A stretch of 64,000 nucleotides of DNA from Anolis sagrei (taxonomy: Eukaryota > Chordata > Lepidosauria > Squamata > Anolidae), in contig NC_090022.1 of the NCBI RefSeq assembly GCF_037176765.1, positions 80,564,209 through 80,628,208 of the forward strand, given 5' to 3'. Positions 18,813 through 27,166 of the stretch are shown here, one piece after another (position 1 is the first letter of the stretch; each line of letters begins with the position of its first letter). Made by a program: the position numbers and the translations under genes. Under the pieces are notes generated by a model. The model had not been told where the DNA came from. It saw only the letters and a program-made list of their open reading frames with translations, and ran no database searches.

Positions 18813-19661
18813 GTGGACTATAAAGAAAGCACCATTAAAGCCTTGGCAGACCACGCAAAAAGAATCTGCGAACCCCACCTCCACCAAGATGAACTGAACC
18901 ACCTCAACTGGGCTCTACAGGCCAATGGATACTCCACCTCAGACACCAGAAGAGCTGCAAGACCAAGAACAAGCCACGAGAGTCAAGATGAAGATCCACC
19001 CAGAGGAAAAGTGTTCCTGCCATACATCAAGGGAACCACTGACCGCATAGGGAAGCTGATGAGGAAACACAACATACAAACAATCTACAAACCCACCAAG
19101 AAAATCCAACAAATGCTACGTTCAGCAAAGGACAAGAGGGATCCTCTCACCTCTGCAGGAGTCTACAGTATACCATGCAGCTGTGGACAAGTCTACATAG
19201 GGACCACCAAACGCAGCGCCCAAACAAGAATCCAAGAACATGAAAGGCACTGCAGACTACTCCAACCAGAGAAATCAGCCATAGCAGAGCACCTGATGAA
19301 CCAGCCTGGACACAGCATATTATTTGAGAACACAGAAATGCTGGACCACTCTCACAACCACCATGTCAGACTACACAGAGAAGCCATTGAAATCCACAAG
19401 CATGTGGACAATTTCAACAGAAAGGAGGAAACCATGAAAATGAACAAAATCTGGCTGCCAGTATTAAAAAACTCTAAAATTACAACAGCAAAACAACAGA
19501 GGGGAAACAATCAGGCACATCTAATCACCTCTCAACAAAATATTGCCCCAGGCACTGCCAGGCCATCAAATGCTAATCAAGGTGGTCAGTTGAAACATTC
19601 ACACCTAGCTCCAACAGACAAAAGTTCTTTGTCCCACCCTGGTCATTCCACAGATATATAA
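18813..19661 (+). CDS. Penelope-like element ORF, GIY-YIG endonuclease domain
   Basis: The 282-codon frame is unbroken. Residues around 115-150 hold the nuclease core: GVYSIPCSCGQVYIGTTKRS (GIY variant GVY, then YIG ten residues later) followed by RIQEHERHCR and AIAEHLMNQPGHSI. Downstream is HHVRLHREAIEIHKH. The region upstream (PYIKGTTDRIGKLMRKHNI, STIKAL...) matches the linker between RT and nuclease. The first methionine and a few codons come from the flanking older repeat. RT is absent, so the protein cannot retrotranspose. Confidence 0.85.
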   Translation: MDYKESTIKALADHAKRICEPHLHQDELNHLNWALQANGYSTSDTRRAARPRTSHESQDEDPPRGKVFLPYIKGTTDRIGKLMRKHNIQTIYKPTKKIQQMLRSAKDKRDPLTSAGVYSIPCSCGQVYIGTTKRSAQTRIQEHERHCRLLQPEKSAIAEHLMNQPGHSILFENTEMLDHSHNHHVRLHREAIEIHKHVDNFNRKEETMKMNKIWLPVLKNSKITTAKQQRGNNQAHLITSQQNIAPGTARPSNANQGGQLKHSHLAPTDKSSLSHPGHSTDI

Positions 19662-19800
19662 ACCCCTTTTTCCTAGTTCCAATAGACCTCACTACCTCTG
19701 AGGATGCTTGCCATAGATGCAGGCGAAACGTCAGGAGAGAATGCCTTTAGACCATGGCCATATAGCCCCAAAAAACCTACAACAACCCAGCGATTTATTG
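18830..19800 (+). mobile_element. Penelope-like element, 3' part with GIY-YIG endonuclease
   Basis: Penelope-like elements join a reverse transcriptase to a GIY-YIG nuclease. This copy lacks the RT (5' truncated near 18830) but keeps an open frame through the nuclease to a stop at 19661, then about 140 bp of terminal sequence. That sequence includes 'CTGAGGATGCTTGCCATAG' and 'GGCGAAACGTCAGGAG', a hammerhead-like motif. It is followed tail-to-tail by an inverted second terminus (19801-20045). Confidence 0.85.
19698..19732 (+). ncRNA. hammerhead-ribozyme-like motif of the Penelope element
   Basis: The CTGAGGA box (19698-19704), a hairpin of 6-7 bp (GCTTGC with GCAGGC) and GAAACGTC follow in the order of a minimal hammerhead. 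The bases before CTGAGGA (CCT) can pair with those after GTC (AGG). Helix III would be only ACGT, a palindrome, which in Penelope-type hammerheads is thought to work as a dimer. Activity is not shown. Confidence 0.55.
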
Positions 19801-20045
19801 TCGGGTTGCTGTGAGTTTTCCAGCCTGTCTGGCCATGTTCCAGAAGCATTCACTCCTGATGTTTCGCCCACATCTATGCCAGACATCCTCAGAGGTTCTG
19901 AGGTTAGTTGGAAACTAGGTAGGTGAGGTTTATATATCTGTGGAATAATGTCCAGGGTGGGAGAAAGAACTCTTGTCTGTTTGAGGCAATTGGCCAGCTT
20001 GATTAGCTTGATTAGCTTCAAAGCCTGGCTGTTTTCTGCCTGAAT
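19801..20045 (-). mobile_element. inverted Penelope terminus, with hammerhead-like motif
   Basis: Read on the minus strand this shows the same terminal order as the plus copy: 'AGCTAATCAAGCTGGCC', 'TCCCACCCTGGACATTATTCC', 'CCTCTGAGGATGTCTGGC', 'GGGCGAAACATCAGGAG' (motif at 19858-19892), then 'AACTCACAGCAACCCGAC'. It differs from the neighbouring copy at many sites, so it is a separate insertion of a related subfamily. Confidence 0.75.
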
Positions 20046-20149
20046 TCTTGTCTGCTTGAGGCCGTTAGGAATTGTGGGAGTTGAAGTCCAAAACACCTGG
20101 AGGGCTCAAGTTTGCCATACCATACCATATGTGTATGTATTTACACGTG

Positions 20150-20554
20150 GGGGGAAGGGGAGGGAATCATACTCCAGAGCTCCTGATTGACGTCAGGAGC
20201 AGCCAATCAGAGAGAAGATCCTTTTCTTCCCCTGCTTCAGGGCAAATGCTCGCTCGCTTCCCTCCATCTTTGCCTCCGCGCGGCTCTCGCTGACGCCATC
20301 CCACGTCAGCCAATAGGAAAATTAGATGGGGGAGGGGCTGTTTGCCGGATGTACGTCACCAGTTGGCGAGGGAAAGGGAGGAAGGAGAGCGCAGGCGTAG
20401 GAAGCGGGGCTTCCGGTGGGAGCGCGGGTGTTTGGTGCTCTTGTTCCGTGGGGAAGCCGAAGAGAGGAGAGGGAAGCCGGCCTCGTCCGAATTGGGAGCC
20501 CGGGGCGAGCGGAGAGCTCCTCCGCGGGTGGGTGTCGCTGCCCGTCAAGGGTCT
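20150..20554 (+). promoter_or_regulatory. MED7: CpG-rich MED7 promoter and probable non-coding exon 1
   Basis: This is the only clearly CpG-rich, non-repetitive stretch of the window. It holds a perfect palindromic CRE (TGACGTCA, 20188-20195), two CCAAT boxes (20203-20207 and 20310-20314), a second CRE-like site near 20350 and an ETS/GABP-type site (CTTCCGGT, 20410-20417). No TATA box is obvious. This is typical of a housekeeping promoter. A good donor (GTCT then GTAAGG, GT at 20555) can join to the acceptor just upstream of the MED7 ATG, so exon 1 probably ends at 20554. Mammalian MED7 likewise has its whole coding sequence in a downstream exon. The transcription start is inferred, not seen. 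Confidence 0.7.
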
Positions 20555-20585
20555 GTAAGGCTCATCCGTTTGGGATACGTCTAAC

Positions 20586-20746
20586 ACAAGCCTGGGCAAA
20601 CTTGGGCCCTCCAGGGTGTTTTGGACTCCAGCTCCCACCATTCCTAACAGCCTCAGGCCCCTTCTGAGGCTGTTAGGAATGAGGCTGTTAGGAATGGTGG
20701 GAGTTGGAGTCCAAAACCCTGGAGGGCCCAAGTTTGCCCAGGCCTG
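20586..20746. repeat. near-perfect 160-bp palindrome (MITE) just inside MED7 intron 1
   Basis: The left arm (CCTGGGCAAACTTGGGCCC, CACCATTCCTAACAGCC) and right arm (the same sequence inverted, ending GGGCCCAAGTTTGCCCAGG) pair over about 65 bp with few mismatches. It begins about 30 bp after the predicted exon 1 donor. A half copy of this family lies at 20055-20125. Confidence 0.75.
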
Positions 20747-20896
20747 GTCTGCCACATACATTTCATGCAGTCTGACACCACTTTAACTGCCTTAGTTCAG
20801 TGCTATCGAATCCAGGGTGTTGCAGTTTGTTGAGGCACCAGAGGAGGCTAAAGACCTTATGAATCCACATCTCCCATAGCACTGAGCCATTGAAGA

Positions 20897-21665
20897 TAGG
20901 GCCCTTCTAGACAGGCTCAATATCTCAGGATCTGATCCCAGGTATTCTGTTTATCCCAGATTATCTGGCAGTGCGGACTTATATAATCCAATACAGGGAG
21001 CATACCACCCCCCTGCTGCGTCAGCTCCACTGGCTGCCGGTCCACCTCCGAGCACAATTCAAAGTGCTGGTCTTGGCCTATAAAACCCTATACGGCTCCA
21101 GCCCAGCTTACTTATCCAAACGTATCTCTCTCTACGTTCCACCTCATAATTTAAGATCTTCTGGGGAGGCCCTGCTCTCGGTCCCACCAGCGTCTCAAAC
21201 ATGTCTGGTGGGAACAAGGGACAGGGCCTTCTCAGTGGTGACCCCCCGCTTATGGAATTCGCTCCCCAGCAAGATTAGATCGGCGCCCTCCCTCCTTACT
21301 TTTAGGGAAAAAACTAAATACGTGGTTTTGGAACCAGGCGTTTGGCTAGTGGGCACAACAGCACTTTAGGCACTGAACTCAGACAATAGGATTGTTTGAA
21401 AATTGGAAATGGCTTTATGACCTGTGATTCTGTGATATGTCCTATGTGGTTATGCAATTTTAACTAATATCACTACTTAATTGTTATGTAATGGATTTCA
21501 TATTGCTGTTTTATATTGTTGTTTTGATACTGTTGGCATTGAATAGTTGCCTGTGTTAGCCGCCCTGAGTCCCCCCTCGGGGGTGAGAAAGGCGGGGTAG
21601 AAATGGTCTAAATAAATAATAAATTTAAAGCAGAAAACCTGGGATAATGGGCCTGTCTGGAAGGG
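20897..21665. mobile_element. palindromic MITE split by an L2 insertion
   Basis: The left half (20897-20993, 'AGGGCCCTTCTAGACAGGC') and right half (21626-21665, 'AATGGGCCTGTCTGGAAGG') together correspond to the intact copy at 15895-16045; the 0.6 kb between is an L2 3' end. Confidence 0.7.
20994..21625 (+). mobile_element. L2 LINE 3' fragment nested in a MITE
   Basis: The frame from about 20995 reads REHTTPLLRQLHWLPVH... to RDRAFSVVTPRLWNSLP, the same C terminus as the 16987-18039 ORF. It is followed by the tail 'GCCGCCCTGAGTCCCCCCTC' and AAATAAATAATAAA. The flanks belong to one palindromic MITE (20897-21665). Confidence 0.85.
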
Positions 21666-21847
21666 CCCTGGGACAACTGTCACTGTCTGGAGCCTGGAGG
21701 ATGGCAAAGGAGGAGGGGAGGGAGGCCTTGAACCAATCTTGCAAAAAACAAAAACAGCCCGGTGATGGGGTTGCATTAGGGTCGCCAAAAGTTAGAAAGT
21801 ACTTGAAGGCATACAAAAACAGTGTTTCTCAGGCTAAAGCTCCCTTT

Positions 21848-21871
21848 ATTATTATTATTATTATTATTATT
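21848..21871. repeat. (TTA)n microsatellite at R4 copy 3' end
   Basis: About eight units; touches the 3' end of the R4/Dong copy. Confidence 0.9.
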
Positions 21872-22473
21872 GACACAAAAGCACAGTATGTCACAGCAAA
21901 CGAGATCTATATGCTGGATTTCGTATCACAAAATCACAAGTCGAACGCTTCCCAAGCGTCTAGGACTGTGTGATGTATTTTCGAATGATGCGCACAGATC
22001 CAAGTAAGGTGGCCTATTGCAATTGACAGATCGTGATTTTGTCAATGTTTATTGTTTCCAAATTTCGGCTGAGATCTTTTGGCACAGCACCCAGTGCTCC
22101 AATGACTACTGGGACCACCTGTACTGGTTTATGCCAGAGCCTTTGCAGTTTGGTTTTGAGGTCTTGATAGCGGCTGAGTTTTTCCTCAATGCGACTGTCA
22201 CCCGGTATGGCGACGTCAATAATCCAGACTTTTTTCTTTCCCACAATCATGATGTCTGGTGTATTGTGTTCCAAAACTTTGTCAGTCTGGATTCGAAAGT
22301 CCCACAGTATTTTTGCAGGTTCATTTTCCACGACCTTTGCGGGTTTATGATCCCACCAATTCTTTGCTGCTGGCAGGTGGTACTTGTGACATAAGTTCCA
22401 GTGAATCATCTGAGCCACAGAGTTGTGTCTTTGTAGTCCGTCTGTGCAATTTTCTTGCAACAGCTGAGGAGAT
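21872..22473 (-). mobile_element. R4/Dong-clade LINE, 3' fragment within (TAA)n
   Basis: On the minus strand an open stretch encodes a restriction-like endonuclease domain (TPDIMIVGKKKVWIIDVAIP, DLKTKLQRLWHKPVQVVPVV, IGALGAVPKDL). It is preceded by a His/Cys-rich segment (HWNLCHKYHLP), the order found in R2/R4-type LINEs, which cut specific targets. The fragment is flanked on both sides by (TAA)n (21848-21871 and about 22474-22510). It is 5' truncated and lies in MED7 intron 1. Confidence 0.82.
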
Positions 22474-22508
<35 letters not shown>

Positions 22509-22799
22509 TGCATTTATATTTATACCATGCTTTTTCTCTCCACAAGGAGACTCAAAGCAGCTCACGTTGGAAATGTGTTGCCTTGCCATCCTTTCAAAAA
22601 CTGCAGATGGAGGGGCTCTGCTCACTTAGTGGTGGTCTCAGTGTTGTCATGTATAATGTTTTTGGCGTATTTTTATAAGTTATCCTTTTTATTCATTTAT
22701 ATCCATCTTTCATGGGTCTCAAGGCAGCTAACAATATATATAAGGGTACAAAAACAATTAAGCAATTTATAAACTTAAAGCATTAAAATATTAAAATGC

Positions 22800-22985
22800 C
22801 TTTGTGTCTGTCTGTGCCTTTGGGTCACCTGTTGACTTATGAATTTCATAGAATTTTCTTCTGTCAGGAATACTCTGCCAATTCCTTCCTCTGAAGTACA
22901 GGCTACTGCGCCTGGTATTTGTTGGTGGTCTCCCACCCAAGTATTGACCTGAGCTGACACTTAGCTTCAAGGATTGGAGGGGATC
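22800..22985 (-). repeat. diverged SINE in MED7 intron 1
   Basis: It starts 'TGTCTGTGCCTTTGGGTCACC' and carries 'GGTCTCCCACCCAAGTATTG', a variant of the same tRNA-derived family. A similar piece is at 7417-7580. Confidence 0.45.
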
Positions 22986-24135
22986 TGGTGCATTTGCAGT
23001 ATGATAAACCCTTCAAAAAAGGCCTTAAAATACATGTTGATGTGATTGTATTTAAACTGTTTCTCCTTCCCTCACTGGAGCTAAAGTCCCAGCATGCATT
23101 ATTTTGGGGAGAGCCCTTGAATACTATTGAATGCAAACCAAATTGGAGAATTCTCCCACAGAGAAGTTTCACCAATTTATAATGAGTTATTCAAAATACT
23201 TTTGTTGTGGTGATTTTTAAATTACTTTTTATTTCGTTCTTTTGTGTTCTGCTTAATTGTATTCTAGTGTTCTAACCTTTAAAAATACATTTCTCTTAAT
23301 TTGTATTATAAGTTTCATTTTAATTTTAGTATAACATGTATTTATAATACAGATAGAAACGAGCATCTTCCCTGTCTCACATTGCTTTAATCTTTGTCAA
23401 ATATTGTATATGTTTGAGTAAGAAATGTTTTGGTACCTTCACCTTGAAGAAATAATTAGTGTGGCAATCTAGATTTTTTGCTGAAGGAGGCAGAATTGGA
23501 TTGAGAGGAAAGTGATCAATTTAATGACTTGGGAGGCTCTTTTGTGAGCAACTTAGGGCTGCCATTCTATGATCGCTTAGCTAGAATGAAGTCCAGTTGG
23601 ACACTGTAGATACTACTTTGGAGTAGATCGGTCTTTATTGTAAGTTCCCTGTACTGTAAAAGATATAGATAATTATGCCAATAAATGGTGCTTCCATGTG
23701 ACAAAATGTACTATTTTTCTCTCTCACTTATTTTTAAGTTGGTGTTGCCTTTGTTATATGGGCTTGTTGGCATAAATAATGAGAATGTGGTCTGTTGACT
23801 TATGGTCACCTTATCAATGTCATATAAGTTATTTAGACAATACACAAAAGCAGCTTTTGTCATTTCCTTCACTGGAAATACAACTACATCAACTAGATGT
23901 CTTTTCAGTCTTCCTCTAAGATGCTTTTAAAGCCAGCTTGGCAGATTAGTTCACAAAAGTTTCTAGGAATTACTTTCCATAGTTATTTTTCTCACACAGA
24001 TGTCATGAAAGGAAAAAAAATATTTTTAGCTAATATTTACTTCTCTGTCTAGTCACTACATTGAAATTGTAATGCTATGTCTACATTTTCTATAACTCTA
24101 TTATCCTAAATCTCTGTTTTACATTTTTCTTCCAG
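22986..24135. other. MED7 intron 1, 3' part
   Basis: AT-rich, no coding pattern; ends in the pyrimidine tract and acceptor of the coding exon. Confidence 0.5.
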
Positions 24136-24152
24136 GAATTTGACTTGCCACG

Positions 24153-24845
24153 ATGGGTGAACCTCAGCAAGTGAGTGCCCTCCCTCCACCTCCGATGCAG
24201 TATATTAAAGAATATACTGATGAAAATATTCGGAAAGGTCTCGCCCCCAAGCCTCCGCCACCCATTAAAGACAGCTACATGATGTTTGGAAACCAGTTCC
24301 AGTGTGATGATCTCATTATCCGGCCACTGGAAAGCCAAGGCATTGAACGATTGCATCCCATGCAGTTTGATCATAAGAAGGAACTAAGGAAGCTCAATAT
24401 GTCTATTCTAATCAACTTCTTGGACCTCTTGGATATATTGATAAGAAGTCCAGGCAGCATAAAACGAGAAGAGAAACTAGAAGACTTGAAACTGCTTTTT
24501 GTTCATGTGCATCATCTTATAAATGAATATCGACCCCATCAAGCGAGGGAGACATTGAGAGTAATGATGGAAGTTCAGAAGCGCCAACGTCTGGAAACTG
24601 CAGAGAGGTTTCAGAAGCACTTAGAAAGAGTTGTTGAAATGATTCAGAACTGCCTGGCCTCTTTGCCTGATGATTTACCTCACTCAGATGAAGCGATGAG
24701 AATAAAAAGTGAACCCATGGACCTTGAGGATGGCATGAACTGCATTGGACAGAATGAGCAGCAGAGAACTTGCCCTAGTGTCAAAAAGGATCAGATTTTG
24801 GATAAAGATGCTACAATCAGTGGCATTATTGATGAAATGACATGA
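24153..24845 (+). CDS. MED7: Mediator complex subunit 7
   Basis: MED7 is a core subunit of the Mediator middle module, which links enhancer-bound activators to RNA polymerase II in the nucleus; it forms an extended heterodimer with MED21. The single open frame of 230 codons starts [17 protein letters not shown] and is nearly identical to mammalian MED7 (233 residues) through residue 175 or so. That covers the proline-rich N terminus, the [13 protein letters not shown] block, the [15 protein letters not shown] helix and the long coiled-coil helices (residues about 100-170). The C-terminal tail (SEPMDLEDG... to IDEMT) is acidic and more diverged, with the KSEPMD sequence resembling a sumoylation motif. 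The coding region is intronless, as in mammals. No breaks are seen. The start is fixed by conservation and by the acceptor 17 bases upstream. Confidence 0.98.
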   Translation: MGEPQQVSALPPPPMQYIKEYTDENIRKGLAPKPPPPIKDSYMMFGNQFQCDDLIIRPLESQGIERLHPMQFDHKKELRKLNMSILINFLDLLDILIRSPGSIKREEKLEDLKLLFVHVHHLINEYRPHQARETLRVMMEVQKRQRLETAERFQKHLERVVEMIQNCLASLPDDLPHSDEAMRIKSEPMDLEDGMNCIGQNEQQRTCPSVKKDQILDKDATISGIIDEMT

Positions 24846-26026
24846 AGAAAGGACCATTTGGGATTCTCTTTGTGTCACCAGAAGAATTCTCAAGAGCAAA
24901 AACTTAAGATAAAGGATTCTGTAAATTTTGTTCTTTTCTTTCCTCCCATGCATTTTGAGATAAATGATCATGAAACACATTCTGTAAGAATTAATTAACT
25001 ATATTTTGTAGGCTTGACTTTAAAAGAAAAAAACTAATAGACACATTGCTATAATATTACTTTTGCAATGACCCACTGTCCAAATTGTACTGAGGCTCAT
25101 TTTACTTAGTTATATAACAACTTATTGAAGGAATATGGATATGTGCTGGTTTGTAAAAGAGTTAATACTTAAATTCCACCTGGCTTTGAAGATCAGTGTA
25201 CTACTTAAATAGTTCTATTTGATATAACGTTATCTGAAAGCAAGCCAATCTTGCATCTTCCATGATGATCCCTACTATCTTTCTTTGACTGCAGTGCAAG
25301 GTTTTGTGGTGCTGTAAAGCCTCGAACCTGTAGTTGGTTTGCTCTTAGAGATTAGTGGGTTGACTTAAGCATAATCATGGTGGGTTCCTTTCAGTGGTGG
25401 TTTTGCGCTAGTGGAAAGTAATTTTCACTGAAAGCAAAGCATTCAGCTTTCACTGACATCACTTACTGCATCTTTTTGTGATATGTCCCATACCAACATC
25501 AGAAGTAGTTTTTTTATCAGGGTGGGAAAATTGGACACCCTTACATACATCAGTACTTTTTGCTAGTCAGTATGCACGTGTGTGGTAAAGCAAGCAAACT
25601 TTGCATGTAGAAAGGGGGACATTAGTGTAACAACTGTAAATGAGTGGCCATCTTTGTTATTAATTTGGTGTGTATTGAGTGGCTTACTTTGTTCATAAGA
25701 AGAGAATGACAAATACTTCTTTTTAAAAAATCAAGATATGGATCCCTGCTTTGTTCTGTGCAATGGCTACTGACTCCTATTGACTTTTTGTAATTTTGTC
25801 ACTACAATTATATTACTCTTGTGGCTTTCTTTCTAGAATGCTTTGAGTTTTCATCTTGTATATTGGATTCAGTGGGTTTTTTTTGTTTAGCGTTTGCTAT
25901 GTTGTATCATGAATGTCTAAACATTGTTTTTTCACTTAAGGGAAGGAATTTTGAGTGGGATTGCATTAAACACACATTTCTACAAACTCAGTGTGTATGC
26001 TCTCTTCTTACTTGCTGTTGTATGCC

Positions 26027-26032
26027 ATTAAA
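26027..26032 (+). terminator. candidate MED7 polyadenylation signal
   Basis: An ATTAAA hexamer lies about 1.18 kb after the stop codon, at the border between unique 3' UTR sequence and an old CR1 fragment. This is a plausible cleavage signal only; no transcript data are available. Confidence 0.45.
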
Positions 26033-26059
26033 GATTAAGTGTCTAGATTAAAGGAAGCA

Positions 26060-26600
26060 ATAGTCCCACTCTGTTCAGCACCTGGAATATTGTGTTTACT
26101 TCTGGGCAACTAAATCTGCAACTGCAACTAACTATGCTTTAGGAGAAATGTGTATTTTGTACTACAGACCAGTGGACTACAGCATTCAGATGTAAAAGCA
26201 AAATAGCGAGCTTTTCTTTTCTTTCTTTCTTTTTCTTTTTGGAATAACACTGTTCATTTCTGATCTCCACAATTCAAGAAGGATATTAACAAGCTGGAAC
26301 ATGTCCAGAGAAGGGTGGCCAAAATGGTCAAAGGTCTGGAGACTTAGCTCTATGAGGAATGGCTGAGGGAGCTTGGCATGTTTAGCTTGGAGAAGTATTT
26401 ATTTACAGTTTTCATACTGCACCCTTTCATACTGCTTAAGAAACTCAATGGCCTTACAAAGGCAACAATTTGGTGCCATACAAATATCATGAGAGGGGAC
26501 ATGATATTTATGCTTAAATAACATTTGAAGGGATGTCATATTGAAAATGAAGCAGGATGTTGTTGTGCATCCCTTCTCTAGAAATCCAAATACTACAAGA
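26060..26600 (+). mobile_element. old CR1 fragment, interrupted
   Basis: Plus-strand pieces 'CAGCACCTGGAATATTGTG', 'CAAGCTGGAACATGTCCAG', 'GGTCAAAGGTCTGGAGAC' and 'GAGAGGGGACATGATATTTA' correspond in order to CR1 C-terminal codons (HLEYCV, KLEHVQRRV, KGLE, RGDMI). They are separated by unrelated inserts around 26110-26255 and 26396-26490. Confidence 0.6.
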
Positions 26601-26834
26601 TCTGAAATTCTCCACATGGGTGCCTTAGATAATTACACCAAAAGGAACCAGAGCAATTTCAGCACTTGGGAACTGACAAACCACCTCTGAGCTTAAGAAA
26701 CTCCTATGGGTGTCCTGATTTGCCCTTCAAGAACAGCCTTAATATCACGTTGAAAGTAAAAGAAAAATGCTTTACTTCAGCAAACAAAAGAACAGCACAT
26801 GCTGTTGAAAAATGCAAAAAAAAAAAAAAAAAAA

Positions 26835-26893
26835 GCCGCAAAACAGCAAGTCCGCGGTTAGCAAACCGTGAAGTGGCGAGGGAACACTGTATA
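26835..26893 (+). mobile_element. solo terminus of the same pogo/Tigger-like family
   Basis: The stretch from AAAGCCGCAAAACAGCAAG to GCGAGGGAACACTG, followed by TA, matches the right end of the 228-828 element. It is preceded by a run of about 19 A. Confidence 0.55.
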
Positions 26894-27166
26894 TCCACCT
26901 CTAGCACAATGTTTGCCTTTCCTACAATGGCATCTTCAAGCAAAAACACACAACTGCCAAAGTAGGATCCTTTGTGTTTGTCTATCTTAGGGAAGATGAC
27001 ATTGTCAGGACCATTTGATATGCCCATGACTACGATGCACCTTTTTAAACCCTGAAGGAACGATCTGAGCACAATAGCAAATAACCCTTTTTTTCTTTAT
27101 AATGCACTGTCTCCACCAGGTTCAAATGCATAACTGCAAACCTATGTGCTGGTTACAGAATTAATA

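Larger units (their letters stand above)
24136..26050 (+). other. MED7: MED7 terminal exon (short 5' UTR, CDS, 3' UTR)
   Basis: The exon begins after a pyrimidine-rich acceptor (TTTTTCTTCCAG, AG at 24134-24135), 17 bases before the ATG. The coding part is 24153-24845. The following 1.2 kb is AT-rich and free of the window's usual repeats, as expected of a 3' UTR. An ATTAAA signal at 26027-26032 is a reasonable polyadenylation site. Just beyond it, from about 26060, an old CR1 fragment begins, which supports the transcript ending near 26050. Confidence 0.65.

Noticed and set aside
13011-20150. Expected FAM71B/GARIN3 gene between ITK and MED7
   Set aside because: No ORF with recognisable similarity was found; the interval is CR1, DIRS fossil, L2, MITEs and Penelope sequence. 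It may be absent in this lineage.
20187-20584. Several open frames of 80-150 codons on both strands
   Set aside because: They fall in the CpG-rich promoter, where stop codons are rare by composition. The translations look random and no conserved MED7-neighbour gene is expected there.
22017-22678. Plus-strand ORFs of 125 and 139 codons
   Set aside because: They are antisense to the R4/Dong endonuclease fragment, which explains the open frame.
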